NCBI GenBank assembly: GCA_037903475.1
Contig: JBAJFG010000047.1
Coordinates: 4,006,001 to 4,070,000, forward strand
Direction: 5' to 3'
Source of the DNA: Ancylostoma caninum
Lineage: Eukaryota; Nematoda; Chromadorea; Rhabditida; Ancylostomatidae
DNA: 64,000 nucleotides
The number at the start of each line of letters is the position of its first letter. The first letter of the stretch is position 1. The position numbers and the translations under genes were made by a program. The notes under the pieces were generated by a model, which saw only the letters and a program-made list of their open reading frames with translations, had not been told where the DNA came from and ran no database searches. Positions 13,901-25,068 of the stretch are shown here, piece by piece.

Positions 13901-14538
13901 AAACGAAGTAATATTTCTGAGTCAGTGTGATTACAAAAGATCTATATTGACATTTTTATGAGAATTTCGGTGCAGAGAGAGAGAAGCGGAAACGAAAAAG
14001 GGCACGGTTGTCAATGGTAAAACAAAAAAAAACAATAGTAAGTCAGGGTAAACAGTATTCAGTTGAGCAACAGAAATATAGCTACATATAAAATAAATGT
14101 GTCAGAACCACAATATTTTTTCAGGCATAGGTAATGTCGCGCTTGCTGCAATAGGCTTGCATGGAACAATATCGTCTTTATCCGTCATATTTTGTAATGA
14201 CCCATATCGCCAATTCACAATGGATCTGTTTATTTACAGTAAGTAGAGACGTAAAGTTCTGTGTAGAGAAGTTACAGTCGATGATCCAAAGGCAAATACT
14301 GGTAAGAAATCTGTGGAAATCCTCGGAAATACGACAACCATACTATCTCGTTTTATTATTATAATGAGTACTTTATTGTGACTTATCTTGCAAGAAATTG
14401 GAATTCATATCGCTTTTTAGCAACTTTTACTCTTGCAGTTTTATTGAGAACTGTTTTTCAGGGTGGAAGCGCAAGAAACAAGAGCATATGTGCGTCAGCC
14501 GTTCTGCCGAGCAAAATCCTAGGAAGAAAGCTTCTTAG
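10994..14538 (+). CDS. chemoreceptor R2, Srh/Sri-type 7TM GPCR (six exons, 337 aa)
   Basis: Intact Str-superfamily chemoreceptor, the closest relative of R1 in this window. Exons: 10994-11399, 11463-11572, 12038-12262, 13530-13611, 14125-14238, 14462-14538. They splice in phase to 337 residues and a TAG stop. The N-terminus begins MIHCADLDFYP, with the conserved Cys4. The TM2 signature is SFKWYLLLYQ...FDF, then PVIFFPFPMGY. Exon 2 ends SPDQTAAKQWLLS. Exon 3 carries YSCAESVM and LPRLNIYT before TM5, then LSLRTRSLQKRF at the start of TM6. Exon 5 is TM7, with LHG and NDPYRQFT. The tail is strongly basic (RWKRKK). The start was chosen because it gives the same 406-nt first exon as all five paralogues. 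Length is typical for Srh. No odd codon or missing key residue was seen. Confidence 0.92.
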
Positions 14539-16577
14539 AATCATCTGCAATCACGAGAACATAAAGAATGTAGCTCGGCGGAAAAGGAAATGCAAGCAAC
14601 GGCGAGTTTATTCTCTCCCATGACAGGCTAGATTTGCCGGATCTTCTAATCGTTCTGAGTTTTTGCCCTTTCATTCAACGGATTGAGAAACCCTAGGTCA
14701 TATATTTTCGATCAATAAGAACTACTCATAGAATTTTTATAATTTTCTGAAAGGAAAAGTCAGGAATTCCTTGTACCAAAAGCATAGGGACACTTGCTGT
14801 TGAAAGACCGTTTTGCTCGAAAAAAAACCAGCAAAAGGTGGAGTGATAATCAGATGATACTGTTTTGTCTACTGGCACCTCAGGCGTCCTGTTTGCCACG
14901 CTGTAGATATTGTTGCCGGCGAGGTTAACCTTCAGATTGGTTCAATCACCCACAACGGCAATTTCGATGACTTCATCTGAGAGGCAATTTCTGTTGTGAG
15001 CGCAGATTTGCCTAAAAATAGTCTTCAACACTTTTGCACTGGAATTGGTTTTTAGAAGCAAGGTTTGTGCACCATATCGTGGAGATTCTGTGAGCTCAGC
15101 CATCATAAGTTTCTCTGTAGGGGCAAATTTCAAGACATTTCTCAATGCTGTTGTGGTAGGGTTAACTTAGAAATTCATTGATTAAGAACAGCATCTCTAT
15201 GCATCAAAGGAGGAAATATACCAACATTCTTGGTCTCCACCTTTGCGGAAAATTTTGGTGTGATCTTGGTCTTGTTTCGTGGACAGACTTCTTCACGTAA
15301 TCCGAGAACTCATAGTGATGATATTCGACTTCACTGAGATCAGCACTCACTCGACTATTCCAGATATTTGACTCGATTTCATGGAGCAACTTTGGAAATT
15401 TTCCTCGAAAAAAGAAACACTCCGGAGATTGAGTGTTTGAATATTCGCGCCCTATTTCATCAAATAATTGAAATTTTGCATTATAAAGGGTTTTCTTTTA
15501 TAGCCCACAGCCATTCTCTGCGGCTAGACAAACTTGGCCAAAAACTTTGTTCTTACTGTTAGAAACGATCGCAGTAATCTAACAAAAAAGAGAATTCAAT
15601 TTTTAGTGCGGCATCTGATGAGCCATGTACTGAAGGTAATATCGCGTCCGCGGTGGAACATGAATGGTGTAGTCTGCCTACTTGAAAGTGCTGCATCTTT
15701 TCCAGGGAATTGCTGGTGACTGCTTTGCACAAATTTTAGGCATAGTAAACAAAGTATTAGACCGCCGTCCCTTTGAAACAACGGTCACGAGTATTCCCTA
15801 CATAGCCGTCACAAAGAGAAAATCACTGCACAAAATAATGTGTTAAGCGGAATGAGAGGTTTCGCCACTGTGCCGTGCAATCGTATTGGGAACCATCAAT
15901 TTACAAATTGCGAACGGTGATCACATGTCTTCCAAAGGGACAGTCCCACCTCATTTTTGATTCTGAGATACGAAGGTATCTGCTCTTTATTATAGTAGAT
16001 TCTGTGCCAGCTGGACGCGCTGATTCCAGTGATACATGTATAATATAATACATTAAATACTCCGAAACGAACAACAAGCCGTCCTACAGGAGCCCAATAA
16101 ATTCTCATTTGTGACAGTAGTCAGTGTTTAACGCATGTAGCGGAGCGCCACTTTGTGATATGAGTCTCGCATGTCGATGAATGTTTCAAAACTCTGAGGG
16201 GAAAAAACTGTTGATTGACGTTAGCCGGATCGCGCGCTGCTCCCCCTTTTTCGAGTGATCTTTGACGGTCAATAGTCCTTGCCTATTTTTCGACTATAGT
16301 GGTGAAGTGCGTCGCCTCCGAAGGGCGCCCAAGCCTCATTCGAAATTTCTTCAATAGCAAAATCCACGGTTTTATTCTGACGCGACATTGTGTTCATCGG
16401 CCGACTTATCGCAAATTCTGCTGCCCGAAAAGGGATAGAGTTTTCCTCTCATGGAGTGGACAAGGGATTTATTTGTTGGAGGATGCCCCAAATTCCTCTC
16501 ATGTGCTTCCCAGTCGTTAGAGTGCGAGCTTTTGACACGACCCTACCGCAGGATACACTCTACAAACCAAACGTTGA
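14539..16577. other. intergenic R2-R3, no supported gene
   Basis: A minus-strand open stretch at 15145-14942 reads somewhat like protein (MMAELTESPRYGAQTLLLK) and continues in broken form to about 14880. It has no known domain and no splice context, so it is most likely a decayed insertion. Nothing else was recognised. Confidence 0.3.
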
Positions 16578-16635
16578 CATATGAGTGTGAACATGCACTC
16601 ACACACACGCGTGAGTGCATGTTCACACTCATATG
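16578..16635. repeat. perfect 25-bp inverted repeat (hairpin)
   Basis: A 25-nt arm at 16578-16602 starting catatgagtgtgaac is exactly reverse-complemented at 16611-16635, with an 8-nt loop (acacacgc). The perfect match suggests a recent origin or a constrained structure. Confidence 0.9.
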
Positions 16636-16881
16636 CCGGCCGTAGGAATCGAATCCAACAGTGCAGAAATAACGAGTCCATTCCTCAAATCGACCCGCGC
16701 CGCAAGGCAAGCCGCATGGCTGCTTTTCGTCCACCTCCTATCCGCCACCCTGGGTCGCGCCAGGTGGCCTCACCCAAATCGGAGACCTTCAACTGAAGCA
16801 GGTTCGTGATGTACTTTCTTACTTCACGACGTCAAATTTATCTTTTAGCCATAATTGTAGCAAACCCTGTATTATCCAATC

Positions 16882-16920
16882 ATGATTCAGTGTGGAGATT
16901 TTGACTTTCATCCTCCTGCT
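16882..16920 (+). pseudogene. truncated first exon of a receptor
   Basis: Starts atgattcagtgtggagattt and encodes MIQCGDFDFHPP, clearly the N-terminus of a receptor of this array (compare MIHCADLDFYP of R2). Similarity stops after about 13 codons and no following exons are present before R3. This is a remnant of a seventh array member. Confidence 0.7.
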
Positions 16921-18293
16921 AACGGATGTGTTCTGTCACCTCAGCCCGTAATCACTGCACCTTTGAAGATCTTACAGCCTATTCTAAGCATAGCTAGAAG
17001 TTAGGCTTTCATAAATGATCTCTTCCTATAGAAAGAGGAGCCCACAAAAGTTACGTGCAGAATCTCTACTTGAATTACCATTGCAGAATCTCTACTGGAA
17101 TAATTAGTTTACCTGAATATATAGCAAGGGATATGTTCTAAGCAAATATAAGCGATATGTTAAACTTATTATATAGCAAGCTCTAGTATAATACACTGAA
17201 AGGCTATTTTTGCTATCCAGAATAATTCAAGTATCCTGTTACATTCAACGCTTCAAGAGTAGTAATTGTTTTCAAAACCGAGCACGGTTGTTACTCAGAT
17301 TTGCAGCAGCTCCGTGAAATTCATAAGTGGGCTACAACAGCTTAAGGCACGACAGGTGATATTATTTTCCGCTGAGCGCTTCTCTTGACATGACACCACG
17401 TGAAGGCTTCAACCTGCACCCTCCTGTCTACAGAACTGTTATGTCAGTTTTGTCAGTACTTACTCCTCCTGTGAATATCTTTGTAATATACTGCATTATA
17501 AGGAAGTCCACAAGCCAGATGGGCTCCTATAAATGGTTTCTTCTCGCCTACCAATCCACTTCAACATCATTTGATTTCTTGCTCACAATTCTAGTATTAC
17601 CTGTGGTATTCTTTCCAATTCCTATGGGCTAGGCTGACTCTGTGATTGCACGATGGCTATCGCTTAGCACCAACGTTGCACTGATTACGATTGTAATAAC
17701 GGTACCAATATTGGCGACATGTTTTGCCGCCCTATTCTTGTATCGACTATACGTAATCATTCCTCATCAGCATTTTCTTAAATTTGATCATAGAGGTGAG
17801 ATGTTGAAAAAAAAATACAACAGTGATTGCTTTACTTATTGCTAGCAAATGTACTCGACAGCAAACAATGACCTTGCAGTCCACTTTTGACACCTACCTC
17901 GCTTAGAAGGGCCTAGTTTCGCGTTGGGGATGACAGGAAATTACAGAATTCAAGAGAACAGCGAAGCGACAGCGTTTTCTTTCAATGTTGTTTTCATATC
18001 TATTTTATTTATTTTGTGCCTCACAGCAATAGGTTCAGCTGCTCCTGGTTATTTTGCTCGAGTTTGCCTTGAAAGCAGCACTCATGAGAATTTTCACCAT
18101 TGAAGCAAGTCGATAACCGTGTTGCTAGAGAATCATAGCAATAACTACAATAGAATGAAAGAATTGACATCTACCCGCGGAGATATTGTCGTGCAGACTT
18201 AATTTGGTCTTCTTGGTGTCCGCCCATCAGCGTACGAAGGCTCAATCACTTGCACATGTGTGCTTGACATCAGCTTTGTAGGAATCACGGACG

Positions 18294-18634
18294 TTAAAGG
18301 CAGCAACAATGGACAGACAATGATGGCTTACCTGCAGAGAAAATGGAACATTCGTCGCGAACACGCCTGGCCGTGTCCCGCCATGAAACCCTGTGAATTG
18401 AATGCACTTCGTCTTCCCTTTGCGCCAAACCACGCACCGCAATGGCTTTCGCGCCGGGGAAAACTCGTCCGCGCGCGAACACGGCCACGCGTGTTCGCGT
18501 CGAATGTTCCATTTTCTCTGCAGGTAAGGCATAATTGTCTGTGTTCGTTTCACATTTATGATGTGCTGAGTCTGTACTTCATCACCCACAGCTCAGCTCG
18601 GAGTCGAGGATTTGCATTCTTCTGCTGCCTTTAA
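18294..18634. mobile_element. TTAA-bounded palindromic repeat, copy A
   Basis: Lies in intron 1 of R3. Begins TTAAAGGCAGCA and ends TGCTGCCTTTAA. It contains inverted GC-rich arms around aacacgcctggccgtg and its complement. About 75 percent of it is shared with copies B (28190-28457) and C (50747-51218). The TTAA ends suggest a TTAA target duplication, as in piggyBac-type elements (inference). No ORF of its own. Confidence 0.8.
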
Positions 18635-19959
18635 GGGAAGGTTTAAAGTTCTGTTCTCAGCTGGCGGATGAAAAAAAAACGTGATGACGCGGGGGGGGGA
18701 CATGATGAGCAAAATGAATGTGTAGCTTTGGACTTGTTAGGTTGTGAGGAGAGAATTTTCAGCAGCGCTTCATGGAGGATTTGAATCGAAAGTGATGCAA
18801 TATTTCTGGCACTCTAACTGAGACGAGAAAAATACTTCTGAAATAAGCAGTTTCATATTCTCTGATATGGCGTTTTTAAGCTTCAGCTAGGCCACTTCAT
18901 TTGAATAACTTCAAATCCACTAATGAAATCCATATCTTCAGAGCATGCTTCCATCGTGACTGCGCTTGCTTTTATTTTCTGTGCACCAGTTATTGCCAGT
19001 TTGGTAAAAGTATCTCCAGATCAGTTAGAGGATAGAAAATGGATTTTAGCGGTTAGTTATAATGTCTCTGTTTTGTAGAACTATCTTCTCACTTTAATTG
19101 CGTCGAAAGTTCAGAAGTATCCATGTGCTATATCGGTTATGATGCGCCTCTGCTTCACATTTATACACGAGCCAGCATAAAGCAACTAGCTTTTATCGGA
19201 ATTGGTGCAGGTGTTTCAGTGGCAGCCGTTGTTTTTTGTACGATATTGCTATGTTTCTATTTTCTTGGCAAGAACAACCACTTATCACAAAAAACGAAAA
19301 TTATGCAGAAACGGTTCTTGTTCTATCTTTGTGTTCAAGTAAGTCCAACTTACTTTTGGTCTAAAAAAGTTATTCTTTCTCTTTAGGCCGCTGTTCCAAC
19401 CTTCTCACTTCTAGCGCCAGTGCTTATAATTTTACGGAGCGAAGCAAACCACATGGGACAAGGTTAGCCCAGCGTGACAACAAAGCCTTTGGTCAAAAGC
19501 TCCACAGAAGTTTACCCTGGGAACTTTGGTCAACAACTGTTGGCAATGCTGTAGGTTATGTTGCATGCGTTGCTGCCAACATACCTTTAATATTTGACAC
19601 AGTGCTGAAGTCTGAGCAAAATTGCAACATCAGAAACCAAACTTGTGCAAAGATGCGGTTGCTCATTGCTCGCAAAGCGTGGTAGAAACTTCGACTTCTC
19701 CCATCTTCTGCCCACATTTTGTAGGAAAACTATTGAAATACTTTGGAGTCATCTGAAATTGAAAATATCCCACGTATTCCAAGTATGGTATTCTCTCAGA
19801 TAATTTTTGAAACGAAATACCCAAGATAGCAACATTCAACTGCATTAGTTGGTGAACCTCTCTCCTGTAAAGAAGAACTGATATGGAAAATGGCGCGGCC
19901 CTCTTGTGGCAGCGGTCCCCGGGCGTTCGTCAGATTCTTGGCCCAGGTGAGTGGTTTCC

Positions 19960-20816
19960 TTTCGATAGTTTGATAAGTTTTGTTTGCCACTCCAGGTTGG
20001 TATGGTGGAATAATTTATTCCCTTCGACCTTACGTTTCGACGAAACCGTCTTCTTCAGAGGTCTGGAAGTGGCACGAGTGATTTCTATTCGTGCTCTATA
20101 CGACCAAACGTCTCATCCCACTTTCCCAGTTCTCGACGTTGTCTCAGGCAAGGCACGATGAGAATACTCAAGATCGAGGTCGGATTCACCAGATTTTCCA
20201 CCCTTTGCGGAATAGTCCGCACTTGCCCGTGATCGTTGCAGCGGACACGTCCATAATTCGAGCTCAGCTGCAGGATGATGTTTTCTTGGTGAACATTCCT
20301 AATGACAACATCAAGAAGCAGCTGGTTCGAAATAGGCTCTACGATAAACACTGTACAACAGAGCAATGTGTTGTTTGCCCGCACGGAAATATAGGCGATT
20401 GTAGCAAAGTGGGACTCGTCTACCAATTGGAATGCTTAGCTTGCCACGACCTCTACATAGGTGAAACTGGAAGGGCGCTGAGCGTGCTCATCAGGGCGCT
20501 AGACTCTATCTTATCTTTACTTTCCAACTAAGTGGACGTTGAAACAATTGTTAGTACTCTCTTCTTCCTATATGGCCACCAAGAGACGAGGGAACTTGAC
20601 ATCACCGCTAGGGCGCCATAAGGTTGAAGCGCATGGGGGCAAGGATTTTGATATCAAATGCAAGATACTGGCGCACGAAGACGACATTTCGGCAGGAAAG
20701 CGTTGGAAGCAGCCTGGATTTTCACCAGAATTCCAGGGATGAACAATAAAAATGAATGTCTATCATTAACAAGCGATCTTCTTCCTTTCCTATCGTTATG
20801 TGGGCTATCGAATGTA
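19960..20816 (+). mobile_element. Penelope-like element fragment with GIY-YIG endonuclease
   Basis: Located in intron 4 of R3. Translated in shifting frames from about 20205 to 20815, it shows the C-terminal part of a Penelope-like retroelement protein: a Cys-rich linker (CTTEQCVVCPHGNIGDCS), the GIY-YIG block (LVYQLECLACHDLYIGETGR), and the end region with KALEAAWIF and NNKNECLSLTSDLLPF. At least two frameshifts are needed, so it is dead. Upstream (19970-20250) lies a pseudo-LTR-like stretch that recurs inverted at 22070-22385. The reverse transcriptase domain itself is missing. Confidence 0.8.
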
Positions 20817-22067
20817 TTAGGGTGGTCAGAAAGTCTTGAGCCGATTTTTTTAAAAGTTTCAGAACTTTCGATTCTTGACCGGTACCACGACCTACCATGT
20901 GGTATCATCCTCTATCACTATCACTCTCAAAACCGATAGGTATATATACCCAGGTTGCCTTTCTTAACTTTAATTACGATGTCAATTCCACAAGTGCACA
21001 TTCGAGCGATTATCTTCTATGAATGGCGCCGCGGCACTGGAGTGACGGAAACCGTTCCCAACATCAACAACGCATTAGGAGAAGACACTACTTCCATCAG
21101 CACTGTCAAACGCTGTTTCGCTCGCTTCGAAGGAGGAGATACGGACTTCGAAGAAAAGCCTCGGTCGGGACGCCCCCTCAAGGTGAAAGACTCTGTCATT
21201 CTCGGCGACGTCAAAGAGGACCCGGAAGTTAGCACCCGCAGTCTTGCGACGAGACTCAGATGTAGCCATCAAACAGTCCTCAGTCGCCTTCAGGTCCTAC
21301 AGAAAAGTGCTGATTCGATGGATCCCCCATGTCTTGACCGATAGTACGCGCTTCACCCAGATATCCATTTGTCAGTCTCTCCTTCTCCGCCCTCAACGAA
21401 AGGAGTTTCTGAGGGATCTGATTACCGGAGACGAGAGTTGGGTCCTCTACGATTCCAATACGCGTCGTGCCTTGTGGCTCCCTCAAGGAGAAGACCCTCC
21501 AACGCAAGCCAAATCGGACCTTCACCCCAAGAAGTGTCTCCTTTGCTGCTTTTGGGATTCGCGAGGAATGCTGTATCACGAGCTGCTCCCGCAAGGACAC
21601 ACCGTCACCGGTAGCGTTTAAGCCAATCAGCTCCAGAAATTAGCGGACGCTGTTCGAGAAAGACGGCCGAGACGAGCTTTTGTCCACCTGCTCCACGATA
21701 ACGCTAAGCCCCATGTAGCTAAAGAGACACGTGAAAAGTTGGAGGAGCTGGGCTGGGACACGGTTCCCCATCCACCCTATTCCCCTGATATTGACCCCTC
21801 TGATTATCATTTGTTTCGCCCCCTCAAGGCATTCCTGGCTAAGAAAAAATTCACCAAACTTGAAGATGTTGGAAGGGCGGTCAGCGACTTGTTTGACTCC
21901 CAGTCTCCCCAGTTCTGGGAAAAGGGGATCGCTGATCTGCCCATTAGGTGGGACATTGTAGTGGCTAATGATGGTGATTATATTGTTGAGTAAAATTCAT
22001 TGTGTGCTGAATAATAAAATAAAGAAAAAAAGGTGTCAAACGGCTCAAGACGTTCTGACCACCCTAA
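20817..22067 (+). mobile_element. mariner transposon (1.25 kb) nested in the Penelope-like element
   Basis: Terminal inverted repeats ttagggtggtcagaaagt... and ...ctgaccaccctaa face each other and are flanked by TA on both sides. The interval carries a complete but damaged mariner transposase. The insertion splits the Penelope-like fragment from its inverted pseudo-LTR. Length is typical for mariner. Confidence 0.95.
20979..21993 (+). pseudogene. mariner transposase, broken
   Basis: D,D34D-type transposase. The N-terminal helix-turn-helix region reads MSIPQVHIRAIIFYEW..., with SISTVKRCFARFEGGD and a PRSGRP linker. The catalytic motifs follow in order: ITGDESWVLY (first Asp), HDNAKPH (second Asp) and YSPDIDPSDYHLF (third Asp). 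Two lesions: a frameshift near 21290 (start frame lost after SRLQVL) and a TAA at 21619-21621 where family members usually have Tyr before the QL block. The ends are otherwise complete, so the copy is young but inactive. It would need transposase from elsewhere to move. Confidence 0.93.
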
Positions 22068-22390
22068 TAGATCAAACTTGATCCGGACGTGGAGTACCAA
22101 CCAGTCGTCCGCTGCAACGATCACGGGCAAGTGCGGACAATTCCGCAAAGGGTGGAAAATCTGGTGGGTCCGACCTCGATCTTGAGTATTCTCATCGTGC
22201 CTTGCCTGAGACAACATCGAGAACTGGCAAAGTGGGATGAGACGTTTGTCGTATAGAGCACGAATAGAAATCATCGAGCCACTTCCAGACCTCTGAAGAA
22301 GACGGTTTCGTCAAAACGTAAGGTCGAAGTAAATAAATTATCCAATCATACCAACCTGGAGTGGCAAACAAAACTTATCAAACTATCAGA
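22068..22390 (-). mobile_element. inverted pseudo-LTR piece of the Penelope-like element
   Basis: The reverse complement matches 19970-20250 closely, for example tttgataagttttgtttgcc at the outer end and the block containing gaagaagacggtttcgtc. Inverted pseudo-LTRs are known in Penelope-like elements. The mariner sits between this and the endonuclease fragment. Confidence 0.75.
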
Positions 22391-23326
22391 AGATGCCCAG
22401 GTTTAAAGATGAGCGAACATGGAAATTATTGTTTTTCTTCCATTTTTCCTTTAACTGAAGTTTATCTGAAGCTGTGAGGGCTGACCGATCTCGACCCCAC
22501 ATGCCTCATATTTTGCACGTTTTCCCCATGCATGCCCCAAATGCCTGTTTTTATTGTTTTTATGAGGCATGCGGGGCCGTCCGGTAGACATCGGTCAGCC
22601 ACAGGCCTCACACCTTCAGATAAACTTCAACCGAGCAAAAAAATGAAGGAAAAAACTCACCTGGGCCAAAAATCGGACGAACGACAGGGGACCGCTGCCA
22701 TAAGAGGGCCGCGCCGCGCACGCGTCCCATGCAAAATTTTCCGCCGATTGCGCGTAAGGACTGTACCTAGTTATCTGGATATAGCTGTATAGTAGCTTTA
22801 TGGCGCGGTCCTTTATCTTGCTTTTTTAAAATTATGGGACTTGTCGCTGAAATCCTATGAGATTTTTAGGTTGAATCGACCCTAAGGAGGTGCTGTGCTC
22901 AGGGTTATGCGGCTCTTGAGGGTTTTGAGACCTGTACCGGAAAGGCTGGGGTCTGCTTAAAATCTAACCAGTGGTTTTCGAAGCTCATACATTGAGTAGA
23001 CTCATATGAAATTTTGGTTCACTAACCTATAGGCGTTTCTGTGGTTTGCAAAGTTTGGCCAAAGACTTGTTCTCTCCCTCTATAAAGCAATGTCTAAACT
23101 AAAAAGATCTCTCAGAGATCATGTTACTTCACAAAAAAGCTCTGATCAGTTTGATCTAAACGCATTTTCAGATCTTGGAAGTCTGACGTTCTGCTCCATG
23201 GCAATGCACGGTTTTACGTCTCCTTTGTCCGTGATACTATGTAACGATGCTTATAGAACATTTGCTGTTACACGCCTGGAATCCCGTTTATTTTTTTTAC
23301 TTCGTTTCAGCATTTCCGAGCAACTA

Positions 23327-23602
23327 CAGTGAACGTCATTGGCGTTGGCCCATCTGCGGCCTCGAGAAGGACGTCGCGCAACCGCGTCGCGTGCGCTGTA
23401 GCCTATGTATTCTGCTGCTGTTATGCAATTCCTAGCAGCTTTTCTACCCGATTTTAAGGATTTTCGAGCGAATCGGGAAGAAAAGACCCTAGAAATAGCA
23501 TTCCGACGGCGACGACACCGATCCCGGCGCGCGCGACGCGGTCGCGCTGCGTCCTTCTTGAGTCCGCGAATGGGCCACCGTCATTGCCGTCCACTGTATG
23601 TG
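23327..23602. repeat. inverted-repeat element in intron 5 of R3
   Basis: About 47-bp imperfect terminal inverted repeats: the left starts cagtgaacgtcattggcg and the right ends accgtcattgccgtccactg. Inside are GC-rich runs of cgcg type. It looks like a small non-autonomous DNA transposon. Confidence 0.65.
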
Positions 23603-23738
23603 TGTAATTATATAAATGGGCTCCTTCATAAATACACTTCTGGGACTATGCCATTTTTTTCAGGTTGCGTACGTAGAAAACAAAATATCATTGCAAGCGA
23701 ATCAGAACGGAACGTTAGACGATTATCGGTTTCATGAG

Positions 23739-25068
23739 CAAGCCTAGTCATCTGTAATTTCCATCTGTAAGCAGATTTGAAGTGCGCGGAAAGAAGGAAA
23801 GGGTGGATAGACGTGGTTATGAGAAATGAGATTGTTTTAATGCTGCTTAGGGTCTTCTCCGGTTTGACGATGAGTTCGGTCGTGTAAGAGAAAATGATTT
23901 GCAGCTTTTAGCCCCCTCTTGCGTTTTCACATTTGATATCCAGCTGCTGAGTTGTGTGTTAATTCTACTTTCACATTTTTTTACTACTCGAGAATAAACT
24001 AGCGCTCTATATTGTTGCTCTATATGACAGTGTTCACTAGTTCAAGAAAACTGAGGCACAGCGAAAAGAATCGCAATTATCAAATTAACGAGTGGTGCTG
24101 CACGAAGACGACTTTTGGAAAGATATTTGTAGTAAAATTCAAGGCGTGATAGATGTTTCATGGTCAAACTTCATTAGTTCAAAGGAAGAGGTTTGATGAA
24201 CCTCGTTTCTTGAGGCTCACCTTTCCGTATTTGCCCAGGCTCACTGGTCGTCCATTCACTAAACATCAAGTTGATCTCGTCAGCAGTGATAGCCCTCGTC
24301 TATCTATGGTGGGCTCTGGATAAGGGAAAACATCTCGGAGGGGAACATCTTAACTGCCGTGGAAGGAGAAAGGCCCGTTTTTCCGTCATGGACTGAGCCA
24401 CCACTATAAAAATGGACGCCCTTGACCAGTGCATTTTTGCATACCAACGCATTTGTTGTGGTACGTTTATCCAGTCCTTCTCTGTTTGCTTACGTGATGA
24501 ACAAATAAATAGATAAATTCTGCCCATTTGAATAACTTACTTAGTTCAAGTAGTACTTAGTAGCTACTACTACTACTTACTTAGTAGTTCAAGCGTAGTA
24601 AACGCAGACTTACAATAATGTTGCACTCCAGATCCTATCCGAAATAAAGTGTGAGATTCTCTTCGTTACGGGAGTTGGAAGTCTTCATCAGCATTTCTCT
24701 CTCCTTGTTTTGGTCGAATTTGCACGTGAGACATGAACTACTTGATGCTAATACGAGAAATGTCGCTCTTTTGGTCAATTAGGGCACAACCACTAGGATA
24801 CAATTAGCCCTTGACCTCATTATGAGTCATGACTCAGACGATGGATTCGCACCAGGGCTGTGCGTTAATCACGTAACGAATTAACGCATCAAAGCCTCTT
24901 TTTCAGGACTGATCCTCTCAATGCACAGGACGCCTTCGAGATAGGTTACTGGTTCTTTTAAGAAAATGATGAGATGACCAAGGGATTAAACTATTTATCG
25001 GGAACGTCCTTATCGCTAATATCATAACCGCTGTCATGAAACGTTGTATGCTGTCTGGTGTATAAATA
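23739..25068. other. intergenic R3-R4, first part
   Basis: No supported exon. Low-complexity tacttagtagctactactac sequence lies at about 24550-24600, and a taacgaattaacgcat repeat fragment at 24866-24905. Confidence 0.35.

Larger units (their letters stand above)
17390..23738 (+). pseudogene. receptor R3, Srh/Sri-type, inactivated by a stop and a frameshift
   Basis: All six exons are present: 17390-17795, 18942-19051, 19115-19338, 19387-19462, 23171-23284, 23663-23738 (borders of the last two within a few bases). Two lesions are seen. First, TAG at 17630-17632 stands where R4 has TAC (Tyr of the PMGY motif). Second, exon 3 is 224 nt instead of 225: a one-base deletion just before gatgcgcctc shifts frame between the conserved Cys region and LLHIYT. 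The rest stays well conserved (TM7 block SMAMHGFTSPLSV, NDAYRTF, basic tail CVRRKQ). It pairs with R4: both have a 76-nt exon 4. It also lacks the Cys4 found in every other copy. Intron 4 has grown to 3.7 kb through a Penelope-like element with a nested mariner. Loss looks recent. Confidence 0.88.

Noticed and set aside
14880..15389. Minus-strand coding-looking stretches
   Set aside because: Broken by stops, no domain, no credible splice sites. Noted only as possible decay.
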